Source: JBCCTX01 sp965263105 (GTDB lineage: Bacteria > Bacteroidota > Bacteroidia > J057). From it: 64,000 nt of DNA. The DNA is taken from the NCBI GenBank assembly GCA_965263105.1, contig CBDHGL010000002.1, positions 682,001 through 746,000 of the forward strand, given 5' to 3'. The stretch's first letter is position 1, and each line of letters starts with the position of its first letter. The notes under the pieces are model-generated. The model saw nothing but the letters and a program-made list of their open reading frames with translations, ran no database searches and was not told the origin of the DNA. Both the position numbers and the translations under genes were made by a program. Below, piece after piece: positions 8,592 through 16,736 of the stretch.

Positions 8592-9830
8592 ATGAAGGAA
8601 AAAACGATGATCATGAATACATTCACATTATTTCCCAAGGCACTCGTATGTGCCATTTTTTTGATTACTTCTTGTAAGGAAGAAGTAGACCTGACTCCCA
8701 AGGACAGCTTGGAATGTGCCCCCATTGGCTTAGCCGAGCAACATTCCCATAACAAGGATTTTCAGGATATCTTGGAAACCTATATTCCTTCGGGTTTTCC
8801 CGGCTTTTCAGCAGCCATTTATACAGCGGATGAAGGCCTTTGGACGGGAGCGGCGGGTCTGGCAGATATCGATCAGGGTCTGGCCATGAGTCCTTGCCAT
8901 GTCTTATTTTCGGGGAGCGTTGCAAAGGTATATACCGTAACGGCTGCCATGGTATTGTACGAACAGGGCAAACTGGACCTAGATGCACCTATTGCTCCCT
9001 ACTTACCCATAGAAGTAGCTGAGAAGCTTCCCAATGCAGACAAGGCCACCATTCGCCAATTGATGAACCATTCAGCCGGCATGCCTGACCATGATGATGA
9101 CAAGGCGCTCAGTAAGTACCTGGATAAAAATGACCAACGGTTACCTAGTGCTGAGGAGCAATTGGCTTATTTATACGATGACGAAGCGCGCTTTGAACCG
9201 GGCACCAGTGCAGCGTATTCCAGTGCCCATACCCTAGCCTTGTCGCTGGTGATAGACCATATTGCCGGAGAACACCATTCCCAGGTCATTTCTCGTGAAA
9301 TCCTCCAGAAGTTGAACTTGAAGGAGACCTATTACAAAAATGAGGGTTCCCCTTCCAACCTGATACGGGGCTATGTGGGCAAGGCCAAGAAAAATGAGGA
9401 TGTTACAAAAGAGGCCATCAATTATGCAGAGACCAGCCAGGGCGATGCGGGAATCATGGCTTCTGCCCATGACTACTATCTCTTCATGAAAGGCTTGATG
9501 GAAGGAAAAATCGTAAGTCAAGCCACGCTGGAAGAGATGCTGGAAGCCGTATACATTTTTGATGAAAATGGCTTCGCGCTGGGCTTTGGCTTAGGCTTGT
9601 TTGTTATCAAACAGGAGGGGGAAATCGTAAAAATCGGTCATGGAGGGATGACTATCGGAGGGATGTCCCATCTCTACTACTATCCAACAAAGAAGAGCTA
9701 CATCGCCTTGACCACCAATACAATCACCGCCGACAACGCCAGTATGTTGCGCAGTTGGGGAGCGGGTATATTGGTGGGTACCGGGGAAACGTCGATTATG
9801 GATGACCTGGAGCGAGTGATTTTGGAGTAA
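8592..9830 (+). CDS. Beta-lactamase-fold serine hydrolase, lipoprotein
   Basis: Up to 412 aa. Alternative ATGs at 8607 and 8613 would give a tighter lipoprotein signal (FPKALVCAIFLITSC, lipobox at ITSC). It is in the class C beta-lactamase/PBP-like family: the nucleophile motif S-x-x-K is FSGSVAKV, the second motif is YSS in AAYSSAHTL, and the third is HGG in KIGHGGMTIGG. GKLDLDAPIAPYLP and QLMNHSAGMP are family hallmarks. Usually an esterase or D-aminopeptidase on the outside of the cell. The substrate is unknown. It ends one base before the stop of the converging DUF1080 gene. Confidence 0.9.
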   Translation: MKEKTMIMNTFTLFPKALVCAIFLITSCKEEVDLTPKDSLECAPIGLAEQHSHNKDFQDILETYIPSGFPGFSAAIYTADEGLWTGAAGLADIDQGLAMSPCHVLFSGSVAKVYTVTAAMVLYEQGKLDLDAPIAPYLPIEVAEKLPNADKATIRQLMNHSAGMPDHDDDKALSKYLDKNDQRLPSAEEQLAYLYDDEARFEPGTSAAYSSAHTLALSLVIDHIAGEHHSQVISREILQKLNLKETYYKNEGSPSNLIRGYVGKAKKNEDVTKEAINYAETSQGDAGIMASAHDYYLFMKGLMEGKIVSQATLEEMLEAVYIFDENGFALGFGLGLFVIKQEGEIVKIGHGGMTIGGMSHLYYYPTKKSYIALTTNTITADNASMLRSWGAGILVGTGETSIMDDLERVILE

Positions 9831-10619
9831 TCAATGGTATTCCATTATTTCAATCCTTCTGAATTGTATAGGGGCACTATTCGACTGAAGCGAAATGTGT
9901 CCCGAGTGGATGGCAGGACTCTCTCCCTGAATGAGGGTCTTGCCATACTCGTGTTCTGGATCGTATTGGGGATGCGAAAAACTCAGGATTTTTTCTCCAT
10001 TCACCCAATGGCTGATGCTGTCTCCTTTTACGTCAATTTCAGCCATTACCCATTGGTCTCCGTGGAAGGTGCGCTTCACATCAGGCATGGTGCAAAAACT
10101 TTCGTTCAAGGCTCCTCCCTTTTTCACCTTGGTTCCGATGGTACAAATCTGGCCATTAGGTCGTTCATTTTCTCCATCTCCTCCGTGTAGATTGAATTCT
10201 AGACAGACAGGAAAGGGCTGATCCTTGCCGATCGACTGAGGAGATTGGCCGTGGTACTGGATGCCGTTGTCCCGATAGCCCCAGGAGGGAGCGCCTGTAG
10301 CTGTGTCTCCGACAAAGCGATATTCCACTTTGAGGCGATAGGACTCAAAGGGCTCTTCATAGATGAGGGCTCCATACTTTTCGCCATAGTTCTCATAATC
10401 TGCGTAGCTAACCGTAAGGAGGCTATCTTCGACGCGAAAGGTGTTCGCATAATTATCTCCCAATTCATAGCCATGGATCTTGACTATCCAACCGCCCAAA
10501 TCGGCCCCATTGAAGAGAGTTTTCCATTGGGGCTTAGGCGTTTCATGCTCTTGAGAGGAAGGGGCTTGGCAGGAAAATGCCAACAATAGGGTTACGAGGC
10601 AGTAGTAGGTATTTTTCAT
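9831..10619 (-). CDS. DUF1080 (3-keto-disaccharide hydrolase-like) lipoprotein
   Basis: 262 aa with lipoprotein signal (LVTLLLAFSCQAPSS). The DUF1080 signature runs through the protein: WKTLFNGADLGGWIVK at the start, GALIYEEPFESYRLKVEYRF, GYRDNGIQYHGQ, CLEFNLHGGDG, WVMAEIDVKGDSISHWVNGEKIL and QSNSAPIQFRRIEI at the end. This is a concanavalin-like jelly-roll fold found in secreted carbohydrate-acting proteins of Bacteroidota and Planctomycetes. It converges on the serine hydrolase gene with no spacer. Confidence 0.92.
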   Translation of the reverse strand: MKNTYYCLVTLLLAFSCQAPSSQEHETPKPQWKTLFNGADLGGWIVKIHGYELGDNYANTFRVEDSLLTVSYADYENYGEKYGALIYEEPFESYRLKVEYRFVGDTATGAPSWGYRDNGIQYHGQSPQSIGKDQPFPVCLEFNLHGGDGENERPNGQICTIGTKVKKGGALNESFCTMPDVKRTFHGDQWVMAEIDVKGDSISHWVNGEKILSFSHPQYDPEHEYGKTLIQGESPAIHSGHISLQSNSAPIQFRRIEIMEYH

Positions 10620-10715
10620 GGGGGTAAAATACGGATAATTCGAATATCCTTCAATCTTGTTTCCCCTAGTCAGGATTTAAGCTTTGGCTAAAGACCTCAG
10701 AGCTTCAACTTTTAA

Positions 10716-11813
10716 TTAGCTCAAAATCAATTTCGCCTTCTTGGGTGTTACCCCGTTCAAGAAAAAGCGTTCGGTCGCCTGACGAGACAGGTGCATCCCA
10801 TCGTAAAAATCCTCTGGATTCAAATACATGTTGTGAGGATTGTAGGAACCCATCAGCATGATTCCCCTCTTTGTAGCAAATTCTTTTAAGTAGCTCTCCG
10901 TTTCTAAAACGGCCTTATAAGAAGGATCATTCTGAATAGTCCCCCAAACAATGGGGTTGAAGGGAGGGAGGTAAATCAATACTTCTACTTGCTGGGAAGC
11001 GTAATACTCTGTCAAGGCTTTGAGGTGGTCGAGTTGAGAGCTATCCAATTCTTTAAAATTCTTGAGAACCCTTATCGTCGGACCATAAGCCATACGCTCC
11101 GCTTTGGCAAAAATTTCTTTGATCGATGCTTGGCGGACAGCGGCGGGGTAGCTCAGACTCCCATCTGCTTGCTTTACCGGCTCAGAAAGATCGCTTTGGG
11201 CGCTCGTATACATCCAGGGATATTCCTGCTTAATCAATCCATTGATATTTTTGGAGAGGTAGTTCAGATTCAACAGTTTGGAATAGGGAGGTCGTTTAGG
11301 AGCATTTTGGCGAAAATGGATACGATTGGGTTTCAGGTCTAGTCGATGGGCAAATAACCAGTAGGACTCTGAAAGGGGACCTAAGAATTGCTTCTTTTGC
11401 ACTTTAAGCATCCAGGGATCTAGGACTAAGATAACCTTTTGTGGGGTGCTTTCACGCTTTTCGAATAAACGGCTGTAGGCCAAAAAATCCTGTATAGTAG
11501 CCCCCTTGTGTGCGTAATTGTGAAAGCTGGTATGGCGAAACATGGATTGGTTGATCTGCAGGCCTCTGCTGGAACCTAAGACAACGCAATTGGCTTGCTT
11601 ACCTTCTTCTATGAGCAGTTTGTTGATGAGCCTATCATCAGATTCGCGAAAATTGGCAACGTGTTTTTCCTGGGAAAGCCATTGGGCCACTTGCTGCTCT
11701 CGGTCTACTCGAAAAGAGTGATCCATGTCTACGCCATAGTTGGTCCCAACCAGGAATAAGAGAAAAAGTAGAGCTCCACAGGTAAAATTGATGATTGTCG
11801 TCTTAAATCCCAT
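10716..11813 (-). CDS. Membrane-anchored SGNH-like protein
   Basis: 365 aa. One N-terminal membrane anchor (IINFTCGALLFLLFLVGTNYG) is followed by an extracytoplasmic domain. NCVVLGSSRGLQI at ~75-87 resembles the SGNH block I (G-x-S) and EDFYDGMHLS near residue 340 resembles block V (D-x-x-H). QVEVLIYLPPFNP lies between. This pattern is seen in DUF1574/AlgX/DltD-like proteins that work beside acyltransferases on surface polysaccharides, but no acyltransferase gene is adjacent, so the role is open. Confidence 0.6.
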   Translation of the reverse strand: MGFKTTIINFTCGALLFLLFLVGTNYGVDMDHSFRVDREQQVAQWLSQEKHVANFRESDDRLINKLLIEEGKQANCVVLGSSRGLQINQSMFRHTSFHNYAHKGATIQDFLAYSRLFEKRESTPQKVILVLDPWMLKVQKKQFLGPLSESYWLFAHRLDLKPNRIHFRQNAPKRPPYSKLLNLNYLSKNINGLIKQEYPWMYTSAQSDLSEPVKQADGSLSYPAAVRQASIKEIFAKAERMAYGPTIRVLKNFKELDSSQLDHLKALTEYYASQQVEVLIYLPPFNPIVWGTIQNDPSYKAVLETESYLKEFATKRGIMLMGSYNPHNMYLNPEDFYDGMHLSRQATERFFLNGVTPKKAKLILS

Positions 11814-11992
11814 CCAGTTTCCTTATAAATCTGATCTGGTCGTTTAGGGGTGTATAAGGGGTTAACTGAGATATTTAATCTAATTTAATATTTCGCAATT
11901 TATTTTTTTAGTAATTTACGAAATTCGGCCATTATGAGAGCCTGGGAAGGGGGATTTGCCGCTTGAATGGGAGGGGAGAATGGGGGTGAAAT

Positions 11993-12037
11993 CAGAAAAT
12001 GCGGAATTATTAAACATAAATAATTCCGCATTTTCTG
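11993..12037 (-). terminator. Long perfect hairpin after msrA
   Basis: A 19-bp perfect stem: cagaaaatgcggaattatt at 11993-12011 and its reverse complement at 12019-12037, with a 7-base loop. It lies 20 bp beyond the msrA stop and most likely ends the msrB-msrA transcript, although the downstream T-run on the minus strand is short. Confidence 0.65.
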
Positions 12038-12056
12038 AAATACTTTTTCTAGTGAT

Positions 12057-12593
12057 CTATTGCAACTTTTCTGCATACATCTCTCGGAACTTCTTCAGTT
12101 TGGGAGAGATGACTACCTGGCAGTAGGGTTGGCGACTATTGTCATTGAAGTAATTCTGGTGATAATCCTCAGCCTCATAAAAGGTATCAAATTCGGCTAT
12201 CTCCGTGACTATCGGCTCGTCAAAATAGGAGCCCATCTCCTGGATAACCTTTTCTGCAGAGGCTTTTTGTTCTGCATCATGATAAAAAATGACCGAGCGA
12301 TACTGGGTGCCGACATCTGCTCCTTGCCGGTTTAGGGTAGTCGGGTCGTGGGTAGTAAGGAATACCTTCAGTAAGTCCTCATAAGCAAGAACTGCCGGAT
12401 CAAAGTGTACTTGTATCACTTCTGCGTGTCCCGTTAAACCAGAACAGACTTCCTTGTAGGTCGGATTGACGATATTCCCTCCGCTGTATCCGGAAACAAC
12501 CTGTTCTACCCCTTGTAGGCTTTGGAAGATCGCTTCCACACACCAGAAGCAGCCTCCTCCTATAGTGGCAATTTGTGTACTAGACGGGTTCAT
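12057..12593 (-). CDS. msrA: Peptide-methionine (S)-S-oxide reductase
   Basis: 178 aa from ATG 12591-12593, chosen because the MsrA domain begins at once (MNPSSTQIATIGGGCFWC); an in-frame upstream start would add 30 unrelated residues. The catalytic Cys15 lies in GGGCFWC. HAEVIQVHFDP, HDPTTLNRQGADVGTQYRS and YHQNYF are family hallmarks. It reduces the S epimer of methionine sulfoxide in proteins. Its start overlaps the end of msrB by 14 bp, so the two are co-translated in the order msrB-msrA. Confidence 0.97.
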   Translation of the reverse strand: MNPSSTQIATIGGGCFWCVEAIFQSLQGVEQVVSGYSGGNIVNPTYKEVCSGLTGHAEVIQVHFDPAVLAYEDLLKVFLTTHDPTTLNRQGADVGTQYRSVIFYHDAEQKASAEKVIQEMGSYFDEPIVTEIAEFDTFYEAEDYHQNYFNDNSRQPYCQVVISPKLKKFREMYAEKLQ

Positions 12594-13032
12594 CTTGTAT
12601 GAGTTTAATGGATTCAGAATTAATACAAAAGCGTAGACCACTGGGTTCAGGTCCATCGGGAAATACATGTCCCAGGTGTCCATCGCAGGTATTACACATC
12701 ACTTCTACGCGTGTCATGCCGTGAGAAGTATCCATTTCGTATTTGATCGCATTTTCTTTGATCGGTTCTGTGAAACTGGGCCAGCCAGAACGGGAGTTAT
12801 ACTTCAATCCAGAATCGAATAGTAAAGTGCCGCAACAAATGCAGGCATATTTTCCCGCATCATAAATATTGCATAATTGCCCGCTAAAGGCCCTTTCTGT
12901 TCCCTTTAGCCGGGTAATGCGGTATTGCTCAGGAGTCAATTGTGCCTTCCATTCCTCCTCACTTTTCTCTACCCTTCGGTCTGGCTCAGGATTTCCATTT
13001 TTGGCGTAGTTTAATACATCATTCCAATTCAT
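12580..13032 (-). CDS. msrB: Peptide-methionine (R)-S-oxide reductase
   Basis: 150 aa, complete SelR/MsrB domain. Two zinc-binding CxxC pairs (YACICCG and VMCNTCDGHLGHVF), SGWPSFTEPI, and the catalytic Cys in LRFCINSESI. The ATG is at 13030-13032. It reduces the R epimer of protein methionine sulfoxide and works with the overlapping msrA. Confidence 0.97.
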   Translation of the reverse strand: MNWNDVLNYAKNGNPEPDRRVEKSEEEWKAQLTPEQYRITRLKGTERAFSGQLCNIYDAGKYACICCGTLLFDSGLKYNSRSGWPSFTEPIKENAIKYEMDTSHGMTRVEVMCNTCDGHLGHVFPDGPEPSGLRFCINSESIKLIQDEPV

Positions 13033-13339
13033 AAAACAAAGTTTTACTAGTTACTTTTGGCAGAACAAATATACTCCTGTACTTGTTCAAAGCAGTCAGA
13101 TTCCCGACAAGTTTTACTTTACTCAAAATATACACCTATCCGCTAGGGAGATCGCGCCCTTTACTAAGAATCTAGCCATATGCTCAAACTCCATAGGTAA
13201 TGAGGCGTACCTACATATATATCCAGTAAATATTCGATTAAATACTTAAGGACAAACCCATGGAATTGTATAATATGGACTAGTAGCGGATTTGTAGATT
13301 TGAAAAGGGGCCACTCCAATTTTGGGGTGGCTTTTTGGA
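13033..13339. other. Gene-free spacer with a bidirectional hairpin at 13303-13336
   Basis: No gene seen. GCCACTCC (13310-13317) pairs with GGGGTGGC (13324-13331). It is flanked by ttttt on the + side and aaaa on the other, so it can stop transcripts from either direction; it is probably the terminator of the DUF72 gene's neighbourhood. The rest (13033-13300) holds nothing I recognise. Confidence 0.55.
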
Positions 13340-14251
13340 TTAGAACAAACTCATCTGTTTACCAGAGTTCTCCATGAGAGAGGGAACGGGAATTGTCAAA
13401 CCCAATTTGGCATTCAATTTTTCTAGCACATACACACCCATTTCGGGGGCAAAGGTATCATCCGGTTCATGGACAAAAAAGTACAGGCGTTTTAAGCCCT
13501 GCTCCACCCAGGAATGTACACGATCTACCCAGGCATCTGCTCGCTGGTAATCCGTAGGGACCAGGCCATTCCCGACAAAGCGGATCATAGCGGTATTTGA
13601 CGGCAGGCTGGTATGCAGTACATCTCTTCTGCCCGCCACATCTGTGATGACAGCACCAATCCGGAAATGGTATAAGAGGTCATATAGTTGAGGAATCAAT
13701 TGATGTTCCCGAAACCAGCCTTCATGGCGAAACTCGATAGCTAAAGGAATGTCTGGGGTGAAATTGCTAAGAAATTCAGCTAATATCTGTAGTTTGTCCG
13801 GGCCAAAGGATTCGTGAAGCTGCATGAAGGCACAGCCCAAATTCTCTTCAAATCCTGAAATGGCCTCGCAAAAATCCGCAGTCTGTGCTTCCACATTTTG
13901 GAGCTTGCCATAGTGGGAAATGCTTTGGGGAATTTTGGGGCAAAAGACAAATTCGGCTGGAACTTCCCCCTTCCACTTCAAAATCTGTTCTGGGGAAGGG
14001 CTTCGGTAATGGGTCGTGTTCATCTCTATGGTATTGAAGGCACGACTATAATGAAACAGGAATTCTCCTGGCTTTGAGCCCTGTGGATAAAGCTTGGGTA
14101 CCCAAGCCTTATTTCCCCACATGGGACAGCCTAAATAGGCTTGAAAGCTGGATTCCCCCGAATCCCGACTCAAGCCCAACAGGGTTTCACTTTGATCGGT
14201 AGGAAGCGAAAAATCTACTCCTTCGATATCGGGGATTTTTCCAAATTTCAT
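13340..14251 (-). CDS. DUF72 (YecE-like) family protein
   Basis: 303 aa from ATG 14249-14251; a longer in-frame start at 14323 would run into the upstream gene. DUF72 proteins are TIM-barrel-like and of unknown function. Seen here: YLGCPMWGNKAWV near the start, NTIEMNTTHYRSPS, FVFCPKIPQSISHYG, PLAIEFRHEGWF, and AMIRFVGN followed by LYFFVHEPDD near the end. These are all positions conserved in the family. It is preceded by the UbiA gene on the same strand, 40 bp away. Confidence 0.92.
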   Translation of the reverse strand: MKFGKIPDIEGVDFSLPTDQSETLLGLSRDSGESSFQAYLGCPMWGNKAWVPKLYPQGSKPGEFLFHYSRAFNTIEMNTTHYRSPSPEQILKWKGEVPAEFVFCPKIPQSISHYGKLQNVEAQTADFCEAISGFEENLGCAFMQLHESFGPDKLQILAEFLSNFTPDIPLAIEFRHEGWFREHQLIPQLYDLLYHFRIGAVITDVAGRRDVLHTSLPSNTAMIRFVGNGLVPTDYQRADAWVDRVHSWVEQGLKRLYFFVHEPDDTFAPEMGVYVLEKLNAKLGLTIPVPSLMENSGKQMSLF

Positions 14252-14291
14252 ACAGAAACGTTTTAGCACTAAAACTACAGCCTTGTACGAT

Positions 14292-15173
14292 CTATTCCAA
14301 TAATAAAACCGACAAGATTCCACTTAACATGATATACTTTAGGTACTGGCTTTGGGTACCAAAATCGGAAGGAAGGGCAGAGCGAGCCAACAAGCGCCAT
14401 ATCAACAACATGGGTATTTGGACGAGAAAAATTGACACCCATAAGTAGTCCCAGAGAAATATCCCTTTTTTAAGATAGAAGTACAAAAGAGGGAGGTTAC
14501 AGGACAAAATAAATGCTCCATACAATATATAAAGAACCTTTTTGGTTCGCTTGATGCCAATCTGGATCGGCAAAGTATGGAGTTGAAAGGCCAGATCTCC
14601 CTTTATATCTTGTACATCTTTGGTGATCTCCCGGATGAGGGTAATTTCAAAGGCAAAAACCAAGGTCCAAATGAGGGGTATATTGATTTGGTACAAATAC
14701 CCGGCTAGGAGCACAACCAAAGTGATTAGAAAGGCGATTAGTAAATTCCCCGCTACCCCGGTTCGTTTTAAATAGCTGGCATACCAAAACAGGAGGATAA
14801 TCGAGATTACATTGATAAAGGAAATTTGGTACAGGCTATTTAATAGTGAGAAAAAAACGATGGAAAAGAGGGCTATTCCAAAATTCACAATCAGATATGC
14901 TGTCATGACTTTTTTGACAGAGAGTTTGGCATTTACAATGGCTTTGTGGGGTTTATTGATCCGGTCGATCCGAAAATCATAGACATCATTGATCCAATAG
15001 CCAGCAGCTGCAATTATGCCAATGGTGATGACCACACCCCAAAATTGGTAATCCTGAATGAAGTCCATGCTGCGATGGGAGGCAATAAAGCAGGATACCC
15101 CAAAGGCCAGTACTGAAATGGCGATATTCAAGGGACGGGATATGAGCCAGAAATATGTAAGGTCTTTGAGCAT
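14292..15173 (-). CDS. UbiA-family prenyltransferase
   Basis: 293 aa integral membrane protein with about eight hydrophobic segments. Two Asp-rich motifs bind the prenyl diphosphate through Mg: NDVYDFRIDRINKP (~63-76) and REITKDVQDIKGD (~180-192). The family transfers prenyl chains to aromatic or glycerol-phosphate acceptors. The motifs and length fit the (geranylgeranyl)glycerol-phosphate/chlorophyll-synthase-like branch common in Bacteroidota. The acceptor is not determined. It is divergent from nuoI. Confidence 0.9.
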   Translation of the reverse strand: MLKDLTYFWLISRPLNIAISVLAFGVSCFIASHRSMDFIQDYQFWGVVITIGIIAAAGYWINDVYDFRIDRINKPHKAIVNAKLSVKKVMTAYLIVNFGIALFSIVFFSLLNSLYQISFINVISIILLFWYASYLKRTGVAGNLLIAFLITLVVLLAGYLYQINIPLIWTLVFAFEITLIREITKDVQDIKGDLAFQLHTLPIQIGIKRTKKVLYILYGAFILSCNLPLLYFYLKKGIFLWDYLWVSIFLVQIPMLLIWRLLARSALPSDFGTQSQYLKYIMLSGILSVLLLE

Positions 15174-15257
15174 GGATTTAACCTCTCCTCTTCCAACAAT
15201 TAACGAAAATTTTGGTTTAACAGAGGTGTTGAATTATTTTTAGGCAAAATTACATCT

Positions 15258-15848
15258 ATGGCCGTCAGACAAGGTATTATAAAAGGCAGTAAGCGGGAAC
15301 GGAGACTAGATTTCCTAGGTAAGCTCTATTTTCCAGAAATATTTAAGGGAATGTGGTTCTCCTTCAAGCACATGTTCCGAAAAACCGTTACCGTTCAGTA
15401 CCCTGAAGAGCAGGATGAATTAGGGCCTGAGTTTCGGGGGAGACCCGTACTAGTGGCCGAAAATGGGAAAGAGCGCTGTGTTGCCTGCGGGCTCTGCGCC
15501 AGAGCCTGTCCTCCTTTGGCTATCAGTATGCAAGCGGCTGAAATGGAAGATGATCAAAAGGAACGTTATCCCTCCGTTTTCGAAATTGATATGCTGCGCT
15601 GCATCTATTGTGGATACTGTGAAGAGGTATGTCCGGAAGAGGCCATAATTATGAGTCCAGAATACAACTTCACGTTCAAAACACGAGAGGATGCTGTACA
15701 TGGGAAAGACAGACTCGTGATCGATAAATCTGAACTCAAGCCTCGTTTAGATTGGCTGGCCGAAAAGCGCAACCCCAACTTTGGGAAAGTGTATGACTTC
15801 GATCATAAAAACAATATTCATACCCTGAGGAATAGAGAGGTTGATTAG
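15258..15848 (+). CDS. nuoI: NADH-quinone oxidoreductase subunit I
   Basis: 196 aa. Two 4Fe-4S motifs: CVACGLCARACP and CIYCGYCEEVCP, each followed by conserved ferredoxin residues. PEIFKGMWFSFKHMF (~25-40) is the NuoI N-terminal amphipathic region, and RGRPVLVAENGKERCVAC is typical. It carries clusters N6a/N6b of complex I. No other nuo gene is next to it, so this copy is separated from the main operon or complex I genes are dispersed here. Confidence 0.94.
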   Translation: MAVRQGIIKGSKRERRLDFLGKLYFPEIFKGMWFSFKHMFRKTVTVQYPEEQDELGPEFRGRPVLVAENGKERCVACGLCARACPPLAISMQAAEMEDDQKERYPSVFEIDMLRCIYCGYCEEVCPEEAIIMSPEYNFTFKTREDAVHGKDRLVIDKSELKPRLDWLAEKRNPNFGKVYDFDHKNNIHTLRNREVD

Positions 15849-15998
15849 TTTTTTAGTCCATAGTCCACAGTCCACAGTTTAAGCTGGTAGGAACAGAAAG
15901 GGATTTGTTGCTTGCTTAATTAATTTTTTCAACGAGTAAATATTCTCTCATCATTCAAACTGTGGACCGTCGACTATCTAACTAATAGACCAATACCT
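15849..15998. repeat. Intergenic inverted-repeat family (gtcgac/tggac type)
   Basis: The spacer between nuoI and hslV holds agtccacagttta after the nuoI stop and its near-complement aaactgtggacc before hslV, followed by gtcgactat. Same family as at 4.03, 16.55 and 63.58 kb. No gene fits here. Confidence 0.6.
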
Positions 15999-16544
15999 AT
16001 GAACCAATCCATTCATTCCACCACCGTCCTGGGAGTCATCCACAACGGCCAAGTAGCCTTAGGAGCCGATGGCCAGGCAACCTTGGGTAACACGGTTGCC
16101 AAAGGGAATGTCAAGAAACTGCGGGAAATGAGCGAGGGGAAAATATTGGTGGGCTTTGCCGGTTCCACAGCAGACGCCTTTGCCTTATTAGATAAGTTTG
16201 ACGAGAAACTCAACATGTTTCGCAGTAGCCTGAAGCGGGCGGCTATCGAACTAGGGAAGGAATGGCGTACAGATAAATACCTCAGGCAGTTAGAAGCTAT
16301 GTTGATCGCCATGGATGCAGAATCAGGTCTCATTGTTAGCGGTACCGGAGACATTCTGGAGCCGGAAGACCAGATTCTATCTATCGGTTCGGGCTCTAAC
16401 TTCGCCCGAGCAGCAGCTTCCGCCCTCAAAAAACACGCACCCCATATGAGCGCCAAAGAGATCGTAGAAGCTGCCCTACACATCGCGGCGGATATTTGTA
16501 TATATACGAATCACAATATTGAGATAAAAGAGTTGAATAGTTAA
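15999..16544 (+). CDS. hslV: ATP-dependent protease proteolytic subunit HslV
   Basis: 181 aa, about the usual length. STTVLGVIHNG places the catalytic Thr at residue 8 or 9, after a short extension that must be removed, as is common in Bacteroidota. GADGQATLGNTVAKGNVKKLR, GFAGSTADAFALLDKF and IGSGSNFARAAA are conserved proteasome-beta segments. It forms a dodecamer that degrades proteins fed by HslU; hslU is not in this window. Confidence 0.95.
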   Translation: MNQSIHSTTVLGVIHNGQVALGADGQATLGNTVAKGNVKKLREMSEGKILVGFAGSTADAFALLDKFDEKLNMFRSSLKRAAIELGKEWRTDKYLRQLEAMLIAMDAESGLIVSGTGDILEPEDQILSIGSGSNFARAAASALKKHAPHMSAKEIVEAALHIAADICIYTNHNIEIKELNS

Positions 16545-16736
16545 ATGGTTGGATAGTCGACGGTCCACAGCTTGGATTAGTTTAATGGTTTGATAGTCTA
16601 CAGCTTGGGTTGGTTAACGAGCTCATGAGCCACCATACTCTTTCAACCCAGACTGTCGACCACGGACTATTAGACTAACGAACCACTCTCCAGCCTATCG
16701 ACCATGGACCATAATACTATAAAACCTATCATCCTC
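16545..16736. repeat. Intergenic inverted-repeat family (gtcgac/tggac type)
   Basis: tagtcgacggtccacag (~16554) is followed by cagactgtcgaccacggactatta (~16649, described in parts) and cgaccatggaccataat (~16699). The last word contains an in-frame ATG at 16704 that could be mistaken for the start of the next gene. Members of this family sit right after stops and right before starts. Confidence 0.6.

Noticed and set aside
12594..12683. Thirty extra N-terminal codons for MsrA
   Set aside because: They overlap the end of msrB and are absent from the MsrA family.
16704..16736. Extra 11 N-terminal codons for the phosphoesterase
   Set aside because: This ATG lies in the intergenic repeat (ccatggacc); the signal peptide begins at 16737.
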